The notes under the pieces are model-generated. The model was not told the origin of the DNA, made no database searches, and was given only the letters and a program-made list of their open reading frames with translations. Position numbers and translations under genes: made by a program. Below are positions 11,656 through 23,600 of a stretch of 64,000 bases of DNA, one piece after another (positions within the stretch are counted from its first letter, which is position 1; every line of letters starts with the position of its first letter). The stretch is from Inia geoffrensis (Eukaryota; Chordata; Mammalia; Artiodactyla; Iniidae), in NCBI GenBank assembly GCA_036417435.1, contig CM070899.1, forward strand, positions 151,170,237 to 151,234,236, given 5' to 3'.

Positions 11656-14600
11656 GGTATTGCGGGCCTCTCACTGTTGTGGCCTCTCCCGTTGCGGAGC
11701 ACAGGCTCCGGACGCGCAGGCTTAGCGGCCATGGCTCACGGGCCCAGCCGCTCCACGGCATGTGGGATCTTCCCAGACCGGGGCACGAACCCATGTCCCC
11801 TGCATCGGCAGGCAGACTCTCAACCACTGCGCCACCAGGGAAGCCCGATGCTAATTTTTTAACTACCAGTAATTCCTTACCTTACTTTGTCTTTTGCTTT
11901 TGTAAGCTCAGAAAGCTTTTATCTTCTGGATTCCACTGTAAAACATTCCAGAGAAAAACTGGGTAGTCATTTGGACAGATGTTGTTCTAAGAGTTGTGTG
12001 CTCTGACAGAGCACTGGAGTCAGGGCGTCAGGTGACCTGGATTAGATCTCAGCTCTGCTGCCCACCATGTGATCTGAATAAATCCCCTTAAGTGGTAGAA
12101 TTGATTCCTGGTTAAGAACATGGGTTTCAAATTCATACACTCTTGGCTTCTGCCTCTTATTAATTGGGTGACAAACAGGTTGCTTATTCCTCAACCTCAA
12201 CTCCTCCTCTATAAAATGGGGATAATAATCCTTTTTTTTTTTTTTTTTTTGCTGTGCCTCATGGCATGCAGGATCTTAGTTCCCCAACCGGGGATCGAAC
12301 CCATGCTCCCTGCAGTGGAAGCACAGAGTCTTAACCACTGGACCATCAGGGAAGTTCTGATAATCATTTTTACTTCAGAGTGGTTATGAGAATCCATTGA
12401 GTTATAATAAGTACATAATAAGTGCTTAGTAAATATTCCTAATAACCTTAGGTTTTTCTTATCTGTAAATTGAGGGATTAGGATTAGATGATCAGTAAAT
12501 TCAATGCTAGCACTAATATCTGTGAAGTCTGTATTTTCCAGTTTTCTCTTTTATATTAATCACTGGATGAAACTATCATTCTGTTTTTTACTAAACTACA
12601 TGCCTTTTTAGACATATGTCAACAATATTCCCAACTAATTAGATCTTCTTATGTAGGTTACCAGTGTGGACCCTGGTGAAGGCTGGCCCCCCATCACTGG
12701 AGTTATTTCCCCCTTCTCTGCCAGTGCTACAATTCTCACTGTGTTCCACCCCAAGGAGACTGAATTTCAAAGACATTTTCTCCAAACGGTTGTGGCAGAG
12801 AGCCCCCAGGATTCAGCTTCCCTTTTTTCTGAGGTTGTGGATGGTGTATTGAATCAGATTCACAATTCATTTGAAGATCCTGCTACCTCAGGTAAGCTTC
12901 TGAAGCAATAACTACCATACTCTAGGTTAGTGGTTTACCATCTTTTCTAGCAACATAACTTTTTTTCAGTGTGCTCTTAGTAGAGCCCAGTATCTGTTAT
13001 AAAACAGATAAAAGTAGGCTACAATATTTCTGGCAATTTAAATCATTATTTATAGAATCCTGAAGCACTTCTGAGGAGGCCAAAGGCTCTGTGAAACCAG
13101 TTTGAAATCGAAGGTATAAGAGGAAACCTGGCTTTTAATATGTTTAATAAAGACTACATATAAAACTGTTATGATTCTGTCTTCCTTCCACTTTTTGCAC
13201 TGATATATTACTGATATGATACCTTATTTATGCTAGATAGATATAAATATCATTTTGATATTTCATTCATATTTACTCAATAGATTTATTGAGTGCCTGC
13301 TGTATGTCAGGCTCTGTTCCAGGGGCTGGGAGTACATTAGAGAACAAAATAGACAAAGGTCTCTGTTGTTAAGAAACTTACCTAGTCAGGGGAGACAAGA
13401 CAATAAATTAAATAAGGAAATTATATAGTATGTTTGAAAGAGTTAAGTGCTATAGTTATAAAGCAGAGAAAAAGGAATAGGAGGGTTGTAATTTTAAACA
13501 GGCCTTGTTAAAAAAGTGATATCTGAGCAAAGGCTTTGAAGGAAGTGATAGGGAGAGAACATTGTAGAAGCAACAGTAAGTGCCAAGGTTTGTGTGTCTG
13601 TTGTGTTTGAGGAACAGTCAGGAAGCCTGTGTTTGAACATTTTTCATAGACAACATAGGCCTGTTGGGATTGGGGGTGCAGCTGAAGGAACATTGTTAAT
13701 GATGTCCTTTAGAAGAATGCAGTCAGTCCAAGGGAGGAGCAAGTGCTTGGAATTCTCTGCTTTGCTTCTAATGCCTCTTTTCCTCTTCCATCTCTGCTCC
13801 TTTGTTTCTGTAGCTCCGCCTACTCCAGAATGGGCCCAGCAGGAGCTTGGCCGCACAGCTCCCTGGAATTCCTCTGTTGTGGAGAAGTGGTTTCCTTGCT
13901 CTAACTTTAGTGGTGCCAGTTCAAATTTGATGGAGTCATTTTGGTAAAACTTATTTTTTTCTCTGGGTATTGATTATTGATTATTGAAGTCAGCTCTCAG
14001 TCAGCATGTGAGTTTGTTGTTGTTTTTAACAGACCACCTTTTCTGAGTATAGTCCAATAATATTAAAAACTAATTACAAATGGAGAATATTGTTTAACGG
14101 CTATAGAGTTTCAGGGGTTTTTTTTTTTGTGGTACGCGGGCCTCTCACTGTTGGGGCCTCTCCCGTTGCAGAGCACAGGCTCCAGATGCGCAGGCTCAGT
14201 GGCCATGGCTCACAGGCCTAGCCACTCCGCGGCATGTGGGATCGTCCCAGACCCGTGTCCCCTGCATTGGCAGGCGGACTCTCAACCACTGTGCCACCAG
14301 GGAAGCCCCTAGAGCTTCAGTTTTACAAGATGAATTCTGGAGATGGATAGAGATGATGGTATTATGAATATGCTTAATACCACTGAACTATGTACTTAAG
14401 AGTGATTAAGATGATAAATTTATGTTGTGTATTTTATCAGAACTAAAAATTTAGAAAAAGTTAATTACGAAAACAAAATACACTCATAGATGTCAGAAAA
14501 TATTTAGTATTAAATCTCAATAAAAATGGAAAGTAGCAAACTTGAATAATGCAGCTAAATTTATACTTAAAGGAAAATTTAAAGTATCTTTTGAAGAGAA

Positions 14601-17600
14601 AAATTAAAAACCAATTAGCTGAGATCGACACACTTAATACAAGAGAGTAAACCCAAAAATTAAAAAAAGAAGGCAATATTAAAAATAATAAATCAAATAG
14701 AAATCAAGAGAAACAAAAGATGATTCTTTGAGAAACCAAATAAAATAATCTGTAGCAAGATTGAGCTACTTGTATGAGCAGTCATAAATAATATTGGAAA
14801 TGTAAAAGACATGGCAGAAATTCAAAATATTAAGAAGTAAAGTTGAGGTTTATTTTTTCCATAAAGATACCCAACTCCAACTCCATTTGTTAAGACAATC
14901 TTTCTCAATCACTGTGGCACCTTTGTCAAAATCAGTTGACCACCAACGTGCAGGTCTATTTCTGGAAAGAGTCTAGTCCAGAAATTATGTTAATACCACA
15001 TTATCTTGAGTAGTGAAATCAGGTAGTCTGTGTCCTCTCAACTTTGTTCTTTTTTTTTCCTCAGAATTGCTTTGGCTGTTTTAGACCCTTTGCATTTCCA
15101 TGTAAATTTTAGAATCAGCCTGTTTCCACACACCCAAAAAAAGCCTGCTAGTACTTTTGATTGAGTGTGTATTGAGCTTATAGGTCCATTTGGGAAGAAT
15201 TGACATCTTATAATAATGAGTCTTCTGATTCATGGACATGGTACAGCTCCAGAAGACTAAGAGCATAACAGGTGCACCTTCCCATATGAGATAGCAAAAT
15301 TTACCATAAAGCTCTAGTAAGTAACATAGTGTGGTATCGGTGCAAGTATCAACAGATAGACCAGTGGAGTAGAAGCAGCAGGGAAAGAATAGGCTATTCA
15401 GTAAATGGTGGTGTTGATGATTGGCTATCCAGAAGAAAAAAGATAAAAAATTAGATTTCTACTTTACAGCATACATAATTATAAATTCCAAATAAACTGA
15501 AAAACCAAACATGAAAAGTAAAACTTTAAAATTGTAAGAAGGAGAAACACTAGAGAAGAAGATTAGGCTAAGGGTGGATTTCTCAAATAAGACCTAAAAA
15601 ATTCAAACCATGAAGGAACATATATGACTATAATGAATTTTAAAATGTTTATATGATGAAGACTAGTCATAGACTTGGGTAGCTGTAATCCATATAACCA
15701 GCAAAGGATTAGTATCCAAGTTAGTACAGATCTCCTAAAAATAAGAAATCCAGTAGAAAATCGGGCAAAGAATGTGAACAAGCAGGGTTTCCCTGGTGGC
15801 ACAGTGGTTAAGAATCCACCTGCCAATGCAGGGGACGTGGGTTCGATCCCTAATCCAGGAAGATTCCACATGCCGCAGAGCACCTAAGCCCATGTGCCAT
15901 AACTGCTGAGCCTGCACTCTAGAGCCCACGAGCCACAACTACCAAGCCCACACGCCACAACTACTGAGGCTCGTGTGCCTAGAGCCCATGCTCTGCAACA
16001 AGAGAAGCCACCACAATGAGAAGCCTGTGCACCACAGTGAAGAGTAGCCCCCGCTTGCCGCAACTAGAGGAAGCCCGCGCGCAGCAACAAAGACCCAACG
16101 CAGCCAAAAATAAATAAATAAAATAAATTAAAAAAAATTGTGAACAAGCAATTCATATGAAGAAATCCAACAGAGCAGTAATTTGGAAAGATACTCAGCG
16201 TAGGCAAGTGGAGATTAAAACCACAACATGGAAAAACCCACCAGATTCTATTTTATACCTATTAGATTGTCAAAAATTATCATGTGGGGAAATGAGCACA
16301 TTTTAGATGGTAGAAGTGTAAAATGGTTACAACCATTTTAGAGAACAATGTTCCTAGTAAAGCAGAAACTTCACATACTCTGACACTCAGCAATTCTACT
16401 TCTAGGTGTCTGCACTGAAGAAATTTTTGCACAAACACAAAGAGAGCTGTGCTAGAATGTTCATTTCCAGTGGAAAGGACTAGCAGACTCTTAGCAGGGA
16501 AATGGATAAATAAATTACAGTATAGTTATACAATAGAATATTATACATAGATTAGTAAAACTGAATAAACCAGAGCAACACGTGAAAAATATGTTGAGTG
16601 CAAACAAAATTGCCAAAGGATGGTGTTGTATGATACCATTTTCATAAGATTTACAACATATGAAACAGCAGTTTGTTTGTATGTCTCTGTAAATAAGGTA
16701 CACACAAATCTAGGAATACCTCTGGGAGGAAGGGATGGGAAGAAATTGGGTGAGGCCTTCTCTGTGTCCATGAATGCTTAATTTTATTTAAAAAAAAAAT
16801 CTGAAGCAGATACAGTAAATTAATGGCGGCGGGAAAAGCAACCCTCACTGCTCAAGGAAATACCAGCACACTTAGGAGAATTAGGCTGCTTCAGACCTGC
16901 TGCTGGTATGAACTAATTCAACTAATGGCACCATAACTTTCTCCTACTTTTAAGTCAGATGATATCAGATAATGGAAGATAATGAAATAGAAATAATACA
17001 TTTTGAAAGTTGTGCTATTTTCATTTAATCCCAAATTAGTTTACTAGAGTGTGAAATAATTATTCAAAAGTTATTCTGATACTCACTACACTGTATTACA
17101 TCATCTTATACTTTAATGTATGGAAACTGGGTAAAAATTATGGAAGCCCAGAAGTGAGTGAAATAGTTACCATAATTAGACATGTACCCTAGGACATGAA
17201 GAATCTTATTAATAAAAGTCAATACTGTATGTATTAATACATTAATGGTTTTGTGAACAGGTAGCTTCTGCCCCTGAATTTATACAAATCATAAATGAGA
17301 AGAGGGACATTTTCCCTCCTGAGAAAAAATACTTGTGAAGGCATGTTGTGGAGACATCTTTTGGTTAGCTTTTAAAAGGATAATGAATATTGTTGCTGTT
17401 TTTAAAGCATTTTGGAAAATCAGAATTTCAACTTCGTACTAGACATCTTGACTTATTCACAGGTTACTACAGGCTGCCTCATCTAGTAAGGAAGAGCCTT
17501 CCAAAACTGAAAGTGAATTGACACGTTGCCTCTCTGAGTTCTACCAGAGAAAGTCTCGTGAAGAATATACTGTGTCCAATCAGGAAAACAGCAAAAAGAA

Positions 17601-20600
17601 GCGTAAGCACATAGAAAGGCTGTTTCTTACAGTCTTTTTTGACACTGTGTGTTTTAAAAGATTGATATTCCTTAAAATGAAGTTGAAATGGTAACTGAAT
17701 AAAGAAGGACAAGTTCTTATATTTCATATTTTAAAGTAATTATATTAGTACAATAGTGATTTTAAAAATCTCCCATAATCCTACCTTCTTTTATTTTCTA
17801 CCTTCTTAATGAACTAAACCATTTTTGTTTTTAGTTATAACAGAAATTTAAATACAGCTTTGTGTGCTGCTTATAATTACTTGTTCACTACTTTGCTTTT
17901 TTAGTTACTTCATTGCTTAACAAAATTTGTAAATTTCTTTTTTTTTTTTTTTTTAGGCATACTCAGTAACATTTATTGAACAAATTCAGGTGAAGGAAGA
18001 CTTTGATAAAAAGTTTAAAAAAGAAAAAAGAGAACTTTTTTAGACTTTACATTTGGTTTTTTTAAGGCTGTACAACAACCTTGTAAGGTGTTGTCCCTCT
18101 TTTTTTTCTAATTTTTTTTTTTTATTGCTTTACAATGGTTATGTTAGCTTCAGCTTCACAACAAAATGAATCAGACACATATACATATGTTCCCATATCT
18201 CCTCCTGCCGTTGCCTCCCTCCCTCCCACCCTCCCCACCCCACCCCCCCAGGCGGTCACAAAGCACGGAGCTGCCTACTAGCTATCTACCTCACGCTTGG
18301 TGGTGTACACATGTCCATGCCTCTCCCTCGCCTTGTCACAGTTTACCCTTCCTCCACCCCATATCCTCAAGTCCATTCTCTAGTAAGTCTGTGTCTTTAT
18401 TCCTGTTTCACCCCTAGGTTCTTCATAACATTTTTTTTTTCTTAAATTCCATATATATGTGTTAGCATACAGTATTTGTCTCTCTCTTTCTGACTTACTT
18501 CACTCTGTATGACAGACTCTAGGTCTATCCACCTCATTACAAATAGCTCAGTTTCGTTTCTTTTTATGGCTGAGTAATATTCCATTGTATATATGTGCCA
18601 CATCTTCTTTATCCATTCATCTGATGATGGACACTTAGGTTGTTTCCATCTCCGGGCTATTGTAAATAGAGCTGCAATGAACATTTTGGTACATGATTCT
18701 TTTTGAATTATGGTTTTCTCAGGGTATATGCCTAGTAGTGGGATTGCTGGGTCATATGGAAGTTCTATTTGTAGTTTTTTAAGGAACTTCCATACTGTTC
18801 TCCACAGTGGCTGTATCAATTTACATTCCCACCAACAGTGTAAGAGGGTTCCCTTTTCTCCACACCCTCTCCAGCATTTATTGTTTCTAGATTTTTTGAT
18901 GATGGCCATTCTGACTGGTGTGAGATGATATCTCATTGTAGTTTTGATTTGCATTTCTCTAATGATTAGTGATGTTGAGCATTCTTTTATGTGTTTGTTG
19001 GCAGTCTGTATATCTTCTTTGGAGAAATGTCTATTTAGGTCTTCTGCCCATTTTTGGATTGGGTTGTTTGTTATTAAGCTGCATGAGCTGCTTATAAATT
19101 TTGGAGATTAATCCTTTGTCAGTTGCTTCATTTGCAAATATTTTCACCGATTCTGAGGGTTGTCTTTTGGTCTTGTTTATGTTTCCTTTGCTGTGCAAAA
19201 GCTTTGAAGTTTCATTAGGTCCCATTTGTTTATTTTTGTTTTTATTTCCATTTCTCTAGGAGGTGGGTCAAAAAGGACCTTGCTGTGATTTATGTCATAG
19301 AGTGTCCTGCCTATGTTTTCCTCTAGTTTGATAGTTTCTGGCCTTACATTTAGGTCTTTAATCCACTTTGAGCTTATTTTTGTGTATGGTGTTAGGGAGT
19401 GATCTAATCTCATATTTTTACATGCAGCTGTCCAGTTTTCCCAGCACCACTTATTGAAGAGGCTGTCCTTTCTCCACTGAACATTCCTGCCTCCTTTATC
19501 AAAGATAAGGTGACCATATGTGCATGGGTTTATCTCTGGGCTTTCTATCCTGTTCCATTGATTTATCTTTCTGTTTTTGTGCCAGTACCATACTGTCTTG
19601 ATTACTGTAGCTTTGTAGTATAGTCTGAAGTCAGGAAGCCTGATTCCTCCAGCTCCGTTTTTCATTCTCAAGATTGCTTTGGCTATTCGGGGTCTTTTGT
19701 GTTTCCATACAAATTGTGAAATTTTTTGTTCTAGTTCTGTGAAAAATGCCAGTGGTAGTTTGATAGGGATTGCATTGAATCTGTAGATTGCTTTGGATAG
19801 TAGAGTCATTTTCACAATGTTGATTCTTCCAATCCAAGAACATGGTATATCTCTCCATCTCTTTGTATCATCTTTAATTTCTTCCATCAGTGTCTTTTAA
19901 TTTTCTGCATACAGGTCGTTTTGTCTCCTTAGGTAGGTTTATTCCTAGATATTTTATTCTTTTTGTTGCAGTAGTAAATGGGAGTGTTTTCTTGATTTCA
20001 CTTTCAGATTTTTCATCCTTAGTGTATAGGAATGCCAGAGATTTCTGTGCATTAATTTTGTATCCTGCTACTTTACCAAATTCATTGATTAGCTCTAGTA
20101 GTTTTCTGGTAGCATCTTTAGGATTCTCTATGTATAGTATCATGTCATCTGCAAATAGTGACAGCTTTACTTCTTCTTTTCCGATTTGGATTCCTTTTAT
20201 TTCCTTTTCTTCTATGATTGCTGTGGCTAAACGTTCCAAAACTGTATTGAATAAGAGTGGTGAGAGTGGGCAACCTTGTCTTGTTCCTGATCTTAGTGGA
20301 AATGCTTTCAGTTTTTCACCATTGAGGACGATGTTGGCTGTGGGTTTGTCATATATGGCCTTTATTATGTTGAGGAAAGTTCCCTCTGTGCCCACTTCCT
20401 GCAGGGTTTTTATCATAAATGGGTGTTGAATTTTGTCAGAAGTTTTCTCTGCATCTATTGAGATGATCATATGGTTTTTCTCCTTCAATTTGTTAATATG
20501 GTTTATCACATTGATTGATTTGCGTATATTGAAGAATCGTTGCATTCCTGGAATAAACCCCACTTGATCATGGTGTATGATCCGTTTAATGTGCTGTTGG

Positions 20601-23600
20601 ATTCTGTTTGCTAGTATTTTATTGAGGATTTTTGCATCTAAGTTCATCAGTGATATTGGCCTGTATTTTTCTTTCTTTGTGACATCCTTGTCTGGTTTTG
20701 GTATCAGGGTGATGGTGGCCTCGTAGAATGAGTTTGGGAGTGTTCCTCCCTCTGCTACATTTTGGAAGAGTTTGAGAAGGATGGGTGTTAGCTCTTCTCT
20801 AAATGTGTGATAGAATTCGCCTGTGAAGCCATCTGGTCCTGGGCTTTTGTTTGTTGGAAGATTTTTAATCACAGTTTCAATTTCAGTGCTTGTGATTGGT
20901 CTGTTCATATTTTCTACTTCTTCCTGATTCAGTCTTGGCAGGTTGTACCTTTCTAAGAATTTGTCCATTTCTTCCAGGTTGTCCATTTTATTGGCATAGA
21001 GTTGCTTCTAGTCATCTCTCATGATCTTTTGTATTTCTGCAGTGTCAGTTGTTACTTCTCCTTTTTCATTTCTAATTCTATTGATTTGAGTCTTCTCCCT
21101 TTTTTTCTTGATGAGTCTGGCTAATGGTTTATCAATTTTGTTTATCTTCTCAAAGAACCAGCTTTTAGTTTTATTGATCTTTGCTATCGTCTCCTTCATT
21201 TCATTTTCATTTATTTCTGATCCGATTTTTATGATTTCTTTCCTTCTGCTGACTTTGGGGCTTTTTTGTTCTTCTTTCTCTAATTGCTTTAGGTGTAAGG
21301 TTAGGTTGTTTATTAGAGATGTTTCCTGTTTCTTAAGGTAGGATTGTATTGCTATAAACTTCCCTCTTAGAACTGCTTTTGCTGCCTCCCATAGATTTTG
21401 AGTTGCCGTGTCTCCATTGTCATTTGTTTCTAGGTATTTTTTGATTTCCTCTTTGATTTCTTCAGTGATGACTTCGTTATTAAGTAGTGTATTGTTTAGC
21501 CTCCATGTGTTTGTATTTTTTACAGATCTTTTCCTGTAATTGATATCTAGTCTCATAGCGTTGTGGTCGGAAAAGATACTTGATACAATTTCGATTTTCT
21601 TAAATTTACCAAGGCTTGATTTGTGACCCAAGATATGATCTATCCTGGAGAATGTTCCATGAGCACTTGAGAAAAATGTGTATTCTGTTGTTTTTGGATG
21701 AAATGTCCTATAAATATCAATTAAGTCTATCTTGTTTAATGTATCATTTAAAGCTTGGGTTTCCTTATTTATTTTCATTTTGGATGATCTGTCCATTGGT
21801 GAAAGTGGGGTGTTAAAGTCCCCTACTATGAATGTGTTACTGTCAATTTCCCCTTTTATGGCTGTTAGTATTTGCCTTATGTATTGAGATGCGCCTATGT
21901 TGGGTGCATAAATATTTACAATTGTTATATATTATTCATGGATCGATCCCTTGATCATTATGTAGTGTCCTACTTTGTCTCTTCTAATAGTCTTTATTTT
22001 AAAGTCTATTTTGTCTGATATGAGAATTGCTACTCCAGCTTTCTTTTGGTTTCCATTTGCATGGAATATCTTTTTCCATCCCCTTACTTTCAGTCTGTAT
22101 GTGTCTCTAGGTCTGAAGTGGGTCTCTTGTAGACAGCAAATATATGTGTCTTGTTTTTGTATCCATTCAGCCAATCTGTGTCTTTTGGTGGGAACATTTA
22201 GTCCATTTGCATTTAAAGTAATTATCGATATGTATGTTCCTATTCCCATTTTCTTAATTGTTTTGGGTTCATTATTGTAGGTCTTTTCCTTCTCTTGTGT
22301 TTCTTGCCTAGAGAAGTTCCTTTAGCAGTTGTTGTAGAGCTGGCTTGGTGGTGCTGAACTCTCTCAGCTTTTGCTTGTCTGTAAAGGTTTTAATTTCTCC
22401 ATCAAATCTGAATGAGATCCTTGCTGGGTAGAGTAGTCTTGGTTGTAGGTTTTTCTCCTTCATCACTTTCAATATGTCCTGCCACTCCCTTCTGGCTTGC
22501 AGAGTTTCTGCTGAAAGATCAGCTGTTAACCTTATGGGGATTCCCTTGTGTGTTGTGTGTTGTTTTTCCCTTGCTGCTTTTAATATGTTTTCTTTGTATT
22601 TAATTTTTGAGTTTGATTAATATGTGCCTTGGCGCAATTCTCCTTGGATTTATCCTGTATGGGACTCTCTGTGCTTCCTGGACTTGATTAACTATTTCCT
22701 TTCCCATATTAGGGAATTTTTCAACTATAATCTCTTCAAATATTTTCTCAGTCCCTTTCTTTTTCTCTTCTCCTTCTGGAACCCCTATAATTCGAATGTT
22801 GGTGCGTTTAATGTTGTCCCAGAGGTCTCTGAGACTGTCCTCAGTTCTTTTCATTCTTTTTTCTTTATTCTGCTCTGCATTAGTTATTTCCACTATTCTA
22901 TCTTCCAGGTCACTTATCCGTTCTTCGGCCTCAGTTATTCTGCTATTGATCCCATCTAGTGTATTTTTCATTTCAGTTATTGTGTTGTTCATCTCTGTTT
23001 GTTTGTTCTTTAGTTCTTCTAGATCTTTGTTAAACGTTTCTTGCATCTTCTGCATCCCTGCCTCCATTCTATTTCCGAGATTCTGGATCATCTTTACTAT
23101 CATTATTCTGAATTCTTTTTCAGGTAGACTGCCTATTTCCTCTTCATTTGTTAGGTCTGGTGGGTTTTTATCTCGCTCCTTCATCTGCCGTGTGATTTTC
23201 TGTCTTTTCATTGTGCTTATCTTACTGTGTTTGGGGTCTCCTTTTTGCAGGCTGAAGGTTCATAGTTCCTGTTGTTTTTGGTGTCTGTCCCCGGTGGCTA
23301 AGGTTGGTCCAGTGGGTTGTGTAGGCTTCCTGGTGGAGGGGATTAGTGCCTGTGTTCTGGTGGATGAGGCTGGATCTTGTCTTTCTGGTGGGCAGGTCCA
23401 CATCTGGTGGTGTGTTTTGGGGTGTCTGTAGACTTACTATGATTTGGGGCAGCCTCTCTACTAATGGGTGGGGTTGTGTTCCTGTCTTGCTAGTTGTTTG
23501 GCATAGGGTGTCCAGCACTGTAGCTTGCTGGTCGTTGAGTGAAGCTGGGTGCTGGCGTTGATATGGAGATCTCTGGGAGATTTTCGCCGTTTGATATTAT

